Assembly: GCF_900105095.1 (NCBI RefSeq)
Contig: NZ_LT629743.1
Location: 1,488,001 to 1,552,000 of the forward strand
DNA: 64,000 bases
Direction: 5' to 3'
Source: Erythrobacter sp. HL-111
Lineage (GTDB): Bacteria; Pseudomonadota; Alphaproteobacteria; Sphingomonadales; Sphingomonadaceae
Both the position numbers and the translations under genes were made by a program. Under the pieces are notes generated by a model. That model was not told the origin of the DNA and searched no databases. It saw nothing but the letters and a program-made list of their open reading frames with translations. Position 1 is the stretch's first letter. The number at the start of each line of letters is the position of its first letter. Of the stretch, positions 27,691-34,137 are shown piece after piece.

Positions 27691-28062
27691 GTCTGTAACC
27701 CCTTTGCAAGGTGGCGCAAAAACGCGGTGCAGGTCTGCAACAGCACGCCCGGGAACGACCCAGTAAAGCGTGCGCGCACGAAAGCACTGCGCGATCCGAT
27801 ATGCCCGGTATCAAGCCAGACGGACAGATTCCACAGGGCTCACAACAAATGTGAGAAACTCGCCAAATTATGTTGCAAAATCACAACAGCGGATTTTGCC
27901 GGAGAACTATTCAGGGTTCTCTTTGATTTATTAGAGGGCCCTGAAAGTCTTAGACCAAATGACATGATAAATTTTTCTTGGCCCGCGCGTTAGATCGACG
28001 CCGGGTAAGAACATTTTTCATGTCTCTTGGTAAAAGCGCGGGCCTTCGCCCAGTCGTGGCGC
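27691..28062. other. 372-base gene-free region upstream of the TonB receptor
   Basis: No coding region is seen. The part at 27840-27985 is strikingly AT-rich for this genome and carries overlapping inverted repeats, described separately. The region should hold the receptor promoter (- strand). A weak GGGC-GAA-GGCC hairpin with a few T residues just after the BCCT stop might be its terminator. Confidence 0.7.
27910..27945. repeat. Long imperfect inverted repeat in the receptor upstream region
   Basis: TTCAGGG-tt-CTCT (27910-27922) faces AGAG-gg-CCCTGAA (27933-27945) across a 10-base AT-rich loop. In RNA of the + strand the tt/gg positions can form G-U pairs, giving a 13-bp stem. A second repeat, GAGAAC (27902-27907) and GTTCTC (27916-27921), overlaps it. 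It could be an operator or a structured RNA. Confidence 0.6.
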
Positions 28063-29805
28063 CTATTCCGCCGGGCTCGTCCGCTCCGCCCATTCCTCGC
28101 AGCCCTGCGCCGTCGTCGGCACGCCGTGCTTCTTGCGGATGAGGTCGAAGGTCACCGCCTTGAGGATCGCGACGCACATCACCGCGACCACGAAGGAGAA
28201 CGGCAGCGCGCCGATGATCATGGCGATGCGGATCGCGTCGATCCCGCCGAGGATCAGCATGGAGCCGACGACGAAGGCGATCGCCGCGCCCCAGAACAGG
28301 ATGTGGTAGCGCCGCGATCCCTCGTCGTCGCCCGCCCCGTTGATCGTGTTGACGATCAGGATCGCGCTGTCGGCCGAGGTGACGAGATAGGTCATCAGCA
28401 GCAGCACCACGAGCGCGGAAACCGCCGCCGCAACGCCCGGTTCGAACAGCACGCCGAGCGTCGCGTAGAGCTGGTCCGATATCGCCGCGCCGACGATCGC
28501 GCCGTTCGCCACCCCCGACAGTTCGAGTTCGATCGCGGTCCCCCCGACAAGCGCCATCCACACGAAGCACATCAGCGAAGGCACGATCGTCACGCCGAGC
28601 ACGTATTCGCGGATCGTCCGCCCGCGCGAGATGCGGGCGATGAACATGCCGACGAAGGGCGCGAAGGCGATCCACCATGCCCAGTAGAACACCGTCCAGT
28701 CGAGCTGCCACTGGCGCAGCGCCGCGCCCGTCTCGCTCCCGTCGCCGCCCAGGAGAGTGAGCGATTGCCGCGGGAGGGTGCGGAGATAGTCCCACAGGCC
28801 CACCCCGAGCAGTTCGAGCCCGAACAGCCCCGCGCCGAGGAACGCGAACAGGGCGAGCAGGCCGAAGGAAAGCGCCATGTTGATGTTCGAGAGCCACTTG
28901 ATCCCCCGCCCCACGCCCGAAAGCGCGCTGATCGTCGAGGCCCCCACCAGCGTCAGCAGCGAGACGATGATCGCGAGGGTCGACGCCGAGCCGTCCGCGG
29001 CGAGCAGCCAGTCGCCCAGCCCCAGCCGCGCGAGCCCTGCGACGAACTGTTCCACCCCCAGCCCCAGCGTCACCGCCACGCCGAGGATCGTCGCCACCAC
29101 CGCGACGACATCGACGACATGGCCGAAAGGCCCCTCCATCACCCGGCCGAACAGCGGCGCGAGGGCCGAGCGGATCGTCAGCGGCAGGCCGCGCCGATGC
29201 GCGACATAGCCGATCGCGAGCCCCACCAGCGCATAGGTGCACCACGCGCCGAGGCCCCAGTGGAGGAAGGTGTACATGTAGGCCGGGCGCACGGCCTCGG
29301 CGCTCTGCGCGTCGATGGTGCCGCGGATGATGTCCGGGTTGTTGACGAAATGGGCAAGCGGCTCGCCCGTCGAGTAGGTCAGCATCCCGATCCCGATGCC
29401 CGCCCCGAACAGCATCGAGAACCACGAGAAGCGGCCGAATTCGGGCGCCTCGTCGGGCGGGCCGATCCGCAGGGCACCGACCTTTGGCACCACCGCGAGG
29501 ACCAGGCTGGTCACGATCAGGAAGGCGACGAGATAGACGTACCACCCGCCGAAGGTCGCGATGATGGTCGAATTGGCGGCGGAGAGCGTGCGGTTGGCGG
29601 TCACCGGGAAGAAGATCGCCCACATGATGAGCAGCGAGACGATGACCTTGCCCGGGATGGTCACCTCGCGGCTGAAGCCCTCGTAGAAACCGCGATCGTG
29701 GGTGTCGATCGCGAGGTCGACCAGCGGCGGATCGATCGGCCAGTCGGCCTCCTCGATCGCCTGCTTCCTGATCTGCGCCGCTGCGTCCTCGACCGTGCTG
29801 CTCAT
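28063..29805 (-). CDS. BCCT family betaine/carnitine/choline-type transporter
   Basis: A 580-residue inner-membrane protein with about 12 helices. Diagnostic BCCT stretches are present: the glycine-rich FGAGIGIGMLTYSTGEP segment of helix 3, and the Trp-rich WTVFYWAWWIAFAPFVG followed by FIARISRGRTIRE. The glycine pattern GIGIG resembles that of sodium-coupled BetP, so uptake of a quaternary ammonium compatible solute is likely. The exact substrate is unknown. The frame stays open upstream to 30141, but the start at 29805 is chosen because it is preceded by GGGACGGGAACG and gives the usual family length. It diverges from gdhA. Confidence 0.92.
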   Translation of the reverse strand: MSSTVEDAAAQIRKQAIEEADWPIDPPLVDLAIDTHDRGFYEGFSREVTIPGKVIVSLLIMWAIFFPVTANRTLSAANSTIIATFGGWYVYLVAFLIVTSLVLAVVPKVGALRIGPPDEAPEFGRFSWFSMLFGAGIGIGMLTYSTGEPLAHFVNNPDIIRGTIDAQSAEAVRPAYMYTFLHWGLGAWCTYALVGLAIGYVAHRRGLPLTIRSALAPLFGRVMEGPFGHVVDVVAVVATILGVAVTLGLGVEQFVAGLARLGLGDWLLAADGSASTLAIIVSLLTLVGASTISALSGVGRGIKWLSNINMALSFGLLALFAFLGAGLFGLELLGVGLWDYLRTLPRQSLTLLGGDGSETGAALRQWQLDWTVFYWAWWIAFAPFVGMFIARISRGRTIREYVLGVTIVPSLMCFVWMALVGGTAIELELSGVANGAIVGAAISDQLYATLGVLFEPGVAAAVSALVVLLLMTYLVTSADSAILIVNTINGAGDDEGSRRYHILFWGAAIAFVVGSMLILGGIDAIRIAMIIGALPFSFVVAVMCVAILKAVTFDLIRKKHGVPTTAQGCEEWAERTSPAE

Positions 29806-30223
29806 CGCGTTCCCGTCCCGGACCGGCCGCTGGCAGGATGGCTGCGCGGTCTTCGCGCTGCCGGCACGGCTGCCATGGTCCAGCCCGTTGCTCGTGTCCG
29901 CTGCTCGTGGCGAGGCGGGGGCCGCACCGTCCCGGAACGGATCGGCACCAAGGGACGCACCGTCTTGCGCGGTCCCGTTACCCCCGCATGCGGAAGGTGT
30001 GTGGGCAGGCGTTCTAGAGCCCCGACCGGCAGATGCAACCCTTAGGCTTCTCCCCGGGCCACCCGTCCGCGAAGATCGCGCCGCCGATCCCCCGCGGAGC
30101 GGCAGAGAGGCCCGTGCCGAATTCCGAAATGCCGCTTGCAAGCGGCAGCCGGTGCGAGGATACAGGCGGGGGGATCAGGGGCAAGTGCAGGACGGCGAGC
30201 CTGCGCTGGAGGGGGAAATCATA
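29806..30223. other. 418-base divergent promoter region between BCCT gene and gdhA
   Basis: No gene is supported here, although GC-rich frames stay open. It holds the divergent promoters of the BCCT and gdhA genes and an 18-bp perfect palindrome at 30130-30147. Confidence 0.7.
30130..30147. promoter_or_regulatory. 18-bp perfect palindrome upstream of gdhA
   Basis: TGCCGCTTGCAAGCGGCA is a perfect palindrome centred about 85 bases before the gdhA ATG. Its size and symmetry suit an operator for a dimeric helix-turn-helix regulator. No regulator gene lies next to it. Confidence 0.55.
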
Positions 30224-31591
30224 ATGGAGATAAACGATCACGTCGACCTCGACCAGTTCATGGCAGGGGTGAAGAAACGCAATCCCGGGCAGACCGAATT
30301 CATCCAGGCGGTGCAGGAGGTCGCGCAGGACATCTACGAGTTCATCGACGACAAGGTCCAGTACCACGAGGCGCAGATCCTGCGCCGCATCGCCGAGCCC
30401 GACCGCGTCGTCTCCTTCCGCGTGTGCTGGGAGGACGACAACCACCACATCCGCGTCCAGCGCGGCTGGCGCGTGCAGAGCAACAACGCGATCGGTCCCT
30501 ACAAGGGCGGGATCCGCTTTCACCCGAGCGTGAACGAGAGCGTGCTCAAGTTCCTCGCCTTCGAACAGACCTTCAAGAACTCGCTCACCGGCCTGCCCAT
30601 GGGCGGGGGCAAGGGCGGCGCGAACTTCAATCCCAAGGGCAAGTCCGATGCCGAGGTGATGCGGTTCTGCCAGAGCTTCATGACCGAACTCTATCGCCAC
30701 ATCGGCCCCGAAACCGACGTTCCGGCGGGCGATATCGGCGTCGGCGGGCGCGAGATCGGCTACATGTTCGGCCAGTACAAGCGGATCACGGGGCGCTGGG
30801 AAGGCGTGCTGACCGGCAAGGCCCTGGAATATGGCGGGTCGCAGATGCGCCCCGAGGCGACCGGATATGGCGCGGTCTATTTCCTGCGCAACATGCTCAG
30901 GCACGCAGGCCAGGACATCGAGGGCAAGAACGCGGTCATATCGGGATCGGGCAATGTCGCGACCCATGCGGCGGAGAAGGTCGTGCAATTGGGCGGCAAG
31001 GTGCTGACCCTGTCGGATTCGGGCGGCTTCATCTACGATCCCGACGGCATCGACCAGGAAAAGATCAACTGGATCAAACACCTGAAGAACGTGAAGCGCG
31101 GGCGGATCAGCGAATATGCCGACCATTTCACGAATGCGACCCACCACGAGGGCAAGCGCCCGTGGAACGTGCCCTGCGACCTCGCCCTGCCCTGCGCGAC
31201 GCAGAACGAACTCGACGCGGACGAGGCGGAGGCGCTGGTCGAGAACGGCTGCATCGCCGTGTCCGAAGGCGCGAACATGCCGACCACGCTGGAAGGCGTG
31301 AAGGTCTTCCACGATGCGAAGATCCTCTACGGCCCCGGCAAGGCGGCCAATGCCGGCGGGGTGGCGGTGTCCGGCCTCGAGATGAGCCAGAATTCCGGGC
31401 GGGTCAGCTGGAACACACAGCAGCTCGGCGAGATGCTGACCGAACTGATGGACGGCATCCACGCCAAGTGCGTCGAATACGGCCATGAAGGCGGCAAGGA
31501 CGGTTCGGGCTATGTCGACTACGTGAAGGGCGCGAATATCGCGGGCTTCAAGAAGGTCGCCGACGCGATGCTCGCCTTCGGGGTGGTCTGA
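30224..31591 (+). CDS. gdhA: Glutamate dehydrogenase (probably NADP-specific)
   Basis: A 455-residue enzyme, the usual size of hexameric class I glutamate dehydrogenase. It catalyses reductive amination of 2-oxoglutarate to glutamate, mostly in the assimilatory direction. The active-site lysine region GGGKGGANFNPKGKSD and the substrate stretch YKGGIRFHPSVNESVLKF are present. The nucleotide-binding fold (SGSGNVATHAAEK) is present too, and KAANAGGVAVSGLEMSQN lies near the end. The ATG at 30224 is chosen for its AGGGGG ribosome binding site, although the frame is open further upstream. It is divergent from a BCCT transporter, so glutamate as osmolyte could link the two (inference). Confidence 0.96.
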   Translation: MEINDHVDLDQFMAGVKKRNPGQTEFIQAVQEVAQDIYEFIDDKVQYHEAQILRRIAEPDRVVSFRVCWEDDNHHIRVQRGWRVQSNNAIGPYKGGIRFHPSVNESVLKFLAFEQTFKNSLTGLPMGGGKGGANFNPKGKSDAEVMRFCQSFMTELYRHIGPETDVPAGDIGVGGREIGYMFGQYKRITGRWEGVLTGKALEYGGSQMRPEATGYGAVYFLRNMLRHAGQDIEGKNAVISGSGNVATHAAEKVVQLGGKVLTLSDSGGFIYDPDGIDQEKINWIKHLKNVKRGRISEYADHFTNATHHEGKRPWNVPCDLALPCATQNELDADEAEALVENGCIAVSEGANMPTTLEGVKVFHDAKILYGPGKAANAGGVAVSGLEMSQNSGRVSWNTQQLGEMLTELMDGIHAKCVEYGHEGGKDGSGYVDYVKGANIAGFKKVADAMLAFGVV

Positions 31592-31759
31592 ACGCTTCGC
31601 CGTCCGGTGGGCGGCGATCCGCCAGCTCCGGCGCGAATCGGGCCTGCGCCCGCGTCCGTCCCGTTTCCCATGAAGGGAGGGCGGGTGTTGCCCGCCATGA
31701 TCGGCGTGTGCCACTACAGCCGGGTTGCCAGAGCCCCGACGGTATCGCCGGAAGACAGT

Positions 31760-32359
31760 ATGAGCGATGACGCGAACGCGAAACTTGTGCCGGAAGTTGC
31801 CGATCTTCTCGACCGTCTCGACGATCTCGGGCGGTCGCAAGATCACGTCACGCTCGCCGAAATCCAGAAATGCCTCGGCCGCGATGCGTTCGGTCCTACC
31901 TTGCTCGCGGTCGGCCTTCTCGCCCTGAGCCCGATCGGGGACATCCCCGGCGCGCCGACGATCATGAGCTTCGGCATCGTCCTCGTCGCCGGTCAGATGG
32001 CGCTCGGGCGGAATGTCCTGTCGCTCCCGCGCTTCCTTGCCCGGCGAACCATAAAGGCCAGCCGCCTGTGCAAGATGGTGAAGGTCGTCCGGCCCGGCCT
32101 GCGATTCCTGAGCTATGTCATCCGGTCGAGAATCAGCTTTCTCACCAGGGGGGCGTTCGAGCGCGCGATCGCGGTGATCTGCGCCCTGCTTGCGCTGACG
32201 CTGCCCCCGCTGGAATTCGTGCCGTTCGGGGCGACGGTTCCATCCTCGCTCATCACGGGTTTCGCCCTCGCCATCGTGACGCGCGACGGATTGCTCGCGC
32301 TGGTGATCGCGGCCTTGCTGATCGCGGCGGGGTATTACGCCATCACCCACTTCGCCTGA
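31760..32359 (+). CDS. exoD: ExoD family exopolysaccharide synthesis protein
   Basis: A 199-residue membrane protein matching ExoD, first described in Sinorhizobium as needed for exopolysaccharide production and alkali tolerance. Family stretches are VTLAEIQKCLGRDAFGPTLL, LSPIGDIPGAPTIM and the later PPLEFVPFGATVPS. Four or five hydrophobic helices are visible. The start at 31760 is the first ATG before the conserved region; upstream in-frame codons read like non-coding sequence. The biochemical role is unknown. It precedes an MntP-like gene by 111 bases in the same direction. Confidence 0.9.
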   Translation: MSDDANAKLVPEVADLLDRLDDLGRSQDHVTLAEIQKCLGRDAFGPTLLAVGLLALSPIGDIPGAPTIMSFGIVLVAGQMALGRNVLSLPRFLARRTIKASRLCKMVKVVRPGLRFLSYVIRSRISFLTRGAFERAIAVICALLALTLPPLEFVPFGATVPSSLITGFALAIVTRDGLLALVIAALLIAAGYYAITHFA

Positions 32360-32470
32360 GATCATCCCCGCGGGTGGCGCAGGTTCGCGGACCCGGCAAC
32401 CGGCCTTGGCCGTTGATCTCCGTGCAGGCCCGGCGCGGGCTTGCCAACGATGGAAGCAAGGACTGTTCGA

Positions 32471-33016
32471 ATGATGGAGCTTTTGATTCTCGGCGTCGTG
32501 ATCGGAAGCAATAACTTCGCGGTTTCGCTGGCGCTGGGTTCGCTGGGCCAGAAGGTGCGCCGCTGGCGGATAGTTTTCACGTTCGGCTCGTTCGAATTCG
32601 CCATTCCGCTTCTGGGCATGTGGCTGGGCCAACAGGCATCCTCCGCCATTGCCGATGCGGCAGGGTGGCTCGGCCCGACATTGCTCGCGCTGCTGGGCAT
32701 CTGGACGGTCGCCGTCGCCTGGCGCAGCCAGGAAACCGCCGAGGAACTGGCCAGCCGGACGACCACCTGGGGCGGGCTCCTGATGCTTTCCGCCGGCTTG
32801 AGCCTCGACAACCTGCTGGTCGGGTTCAGCCTGGGCCTGCGCGAAGCCGATCCGCTCGCGATCGCGGCGACGATCGCCGTGTTTTCGATGACGTTTGCCT
32901 GGCTCGGGCTGCAGCTCGGCAACCGGGCGCGGGAAACCCATCGGAAATGGGCCGAAGCGGGCACGGGAATGCTGCTGATTGCCCTCGCGGCGGCGATGGC
33001 GACAGGGGCGATCTGA
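32471..33016 (+). CDS. MntP-like manganese efflux pump family protein
   Basis: A 181-residue protein with six hydrophobic helices in two related halves, the MntP/UPF0059 pattern. MntP exports Mn(II). In the first half the family Met-Asp-Ala-Phe-Ala motif reads SNNFAVSL, with Asn in place of the conserved Asp; the second-half motif SLDNLLVGFSLGL keeps its Asp. A changed or lost manganese specificity is possible. Starts at 32441 (TTG) and 32450 are also in frame; 32471 is chosen because GGAAGCAAGG lies 9 bases upstream. No yybP-ykoY riboswitch could be recognised upstream. Confidence 0.75.
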   Translation: MMELLILGVVIGSNNFAVSLALGSLGQKVRRWRIVFTFGSFEFAIPLLGMWLGQQASSAIADAAGWLGPTLLALLGIWTVAVAWRSQETAEELASRTTTWGGLLMLSAGLSLDNLLVGFSLGLREADPLAIAATIAVFSMTFAWLGLQLGNRARETHRKWAEAGTGMLLIALAAAMATGAI

Positions 33017-33068
33017 TCGCGCGCGACCCACGCCGGCCCGCGCCCCGCCCAGACCCGCGCGGACCGCC

Positions 33069-34028
33069 CTATTCGATCCCGAGCATCTGCGCCTGGCGCC
33101 GCAGCTCGTCGGCTTCGCCGGGGTTCGCCTCGATCGCACTTGCCAGCGCGGCCTTCGCCTTGGCCGGTTCGCCCAGCGTCATGCGGCTTCGCATCAGCAT
33201 CGCCCAGCCGTCGAGGTTGTCGGGCTCGCCTTCCAGCCGCGCCTCGAGCTGGGCGACCATGCCTTCGGCCATCGCGCGCTGTTCGGAGGGCGGCAGGCCC
33301 CCTGCGGCTGCGACCTCTTCCTCGCTCGGGCCGCGAACGCTTGCCGCACCGGCAGGCGCGCCGCCCATGACCGGCGGCATCCGCCCTTCCATCGCGGCGG
33401 CAAGACGCCGGTCGGTGTCGATATCGTGGATCTGCCCGACCTGGCGGATGGTCTGGATCAGGTTCCGCTCCCAAGGCGCGTCCGGCGGCGTGTCCGAAAG
33501 CAGCGCGAGCCAGTCTGCGATCGCGCCCTCGTGATCGCCGTCGAGGTCCTTCTTCACGCCGAGGAAATAGCGCGCGCGCGGATCGGTCGGGTCGAGCTCG
33601 ACCGCGCGCCGGAACGCAGCGAGCGCCGGCTCGGGCATCGGGTCGGCATCGGCCGCGCTGGCATCCTCGGCATAGAGCAGCGCCTCGCCCAGGGCGGAAA
33701 AGAGGATCGCCGTCTCGTCGTCGATGCGGGTCGCGTTCTGGTAGGCCTCGGCCGCTTCGGCGTAATCCTCGCGGGCGAAGAGGGCGGCGGCGAGCGCGGC
33801 CCAGGCGTCGGCATCCCCGGGCGAAGCTTCGGCGGCGGCGCGCAGGTCGTCGATCGTCGGCCCTGCGTCGGCGGCGCTCCCTTCGGCGCGCGGTTCGTCC
33901 GCCGCCCCGCCCGCGCCCGCAAGGTTGTACGCGACCGAAGCCGCCGCCAGCAGCGCCGCCGCGCCAAGCAGGATCCAGCCCGCCCTGTTCGAGCCCTTGC
34001 CCGTGTCCGTCCCGATTTCCCGTGCCAT
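33069..34028 (-). CDS. CcmI/NrfG-like TPR protein, membrane-anchored
   Basis: A 319-residue protein with one N-terminal helix (about 17-39) and an exported region of tetratricopeptide repeats (about 58-200, and a last pair at 265-315). It resembles the TPR part of CcmI (CycH), which chaperones apocytochromes c for heme attachment. Its location, divergent from an operon with many c-type cytochrome genes, supports such a role, but a full CcmI usually has two N-terminal helices. A TTGCCC-N17-TAGCGC promoter ends 6 bases before the ATG, so the transcript is probably leaderless; no Shine-Dalgarno is seen. Confidence 0.75.
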   Translation of the reverse strand: MAREIGTDTGKGSNRAGWILLGAAALLAAASVAYNLAGAGGAADEPRAEGSAADAGPTIDDLRAAAEASPGDADAWAALAAALFAREDYAEAAEAYQNATRIDDETAILFSALGEALLYAEDASAADADPMPEPALAAFRRAVELDPTDPRARYFLGVKKDLDGDHEGAIADWLALLSDTPPDAPWERNLIQTIRQVGQIHDIDTDRRLAAAMEGRMPPVMGGAPAGAASVRGPSEEEVAAAGGLPPSEQRAMAEGMVAQLEARLEGEPDNLDGWAMLMRSRMTLGEPAKAKAALASAIEANPGEADELRRQAQMLGIE

Positions 34029-34034
34029 TGGGGC

Positions 34035-34063
34035 GCGCTAGCAGGGCGGGGGGAAAGGGGCAA
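34035..34063 (-). promoter_or_regulatory. Putative leaderless promoter of the CcmI-like TPR gene
   Basis: On the - strand TTGCCC (34063-34058) and TAGCGC (34040-34035) are 17 bases apart. Only 6 bases separate the -10 hexamer from the ATG, the same geometry as at csaA. Confidence 0.4.
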
Positions 34064-34110
34064 TTCTCTCTGGCATCGCGGCGCGTTTCGCCTATGCTGG
34101 CCTCGGAAAA

Positions 34111-34137
34111 AATCTATCCGTAAGGGGGGGATAGATT
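34111..34137 (+). promoter_or_regulatory. Hairpin around the ribosome binding site and TTG start of the oxidoreductase gene
   Basis: AATCTATCC (34111-34119) and GGATAGATT (34129-34137) form a perfect 9-bp inverted repeat. The 9-base loop holds the Shine-Dalgarno sequence (AAGGGGG), and the right arm covers the first two bases of the TTG start. As RNA this could hide or expose the translation start; as DNA it could be an operator. The AT-rich arms stand out in this GC-rich sequence. Confidence 0.65.

Noticed and set aside
29806..30141. N-terminal extension of the BCCT transporter to 692 residues
   Set aside because: The extra 112 residues are low-complexity and not part of the family, and a good ribosome binding site precedes the ATG at 29805.
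31679..31697. GGCGGG/CCCGCC hairpin after gdhA as a terminator
   Set aside because: There is no T-run after it on either strand and the stem is only six pairs.
32360..32470. A manganese riboswitch (yybP-ykoY type) before the MntP-like gene
   Set aside because: The conserved loop sequences of that class could not be found in this short gap.
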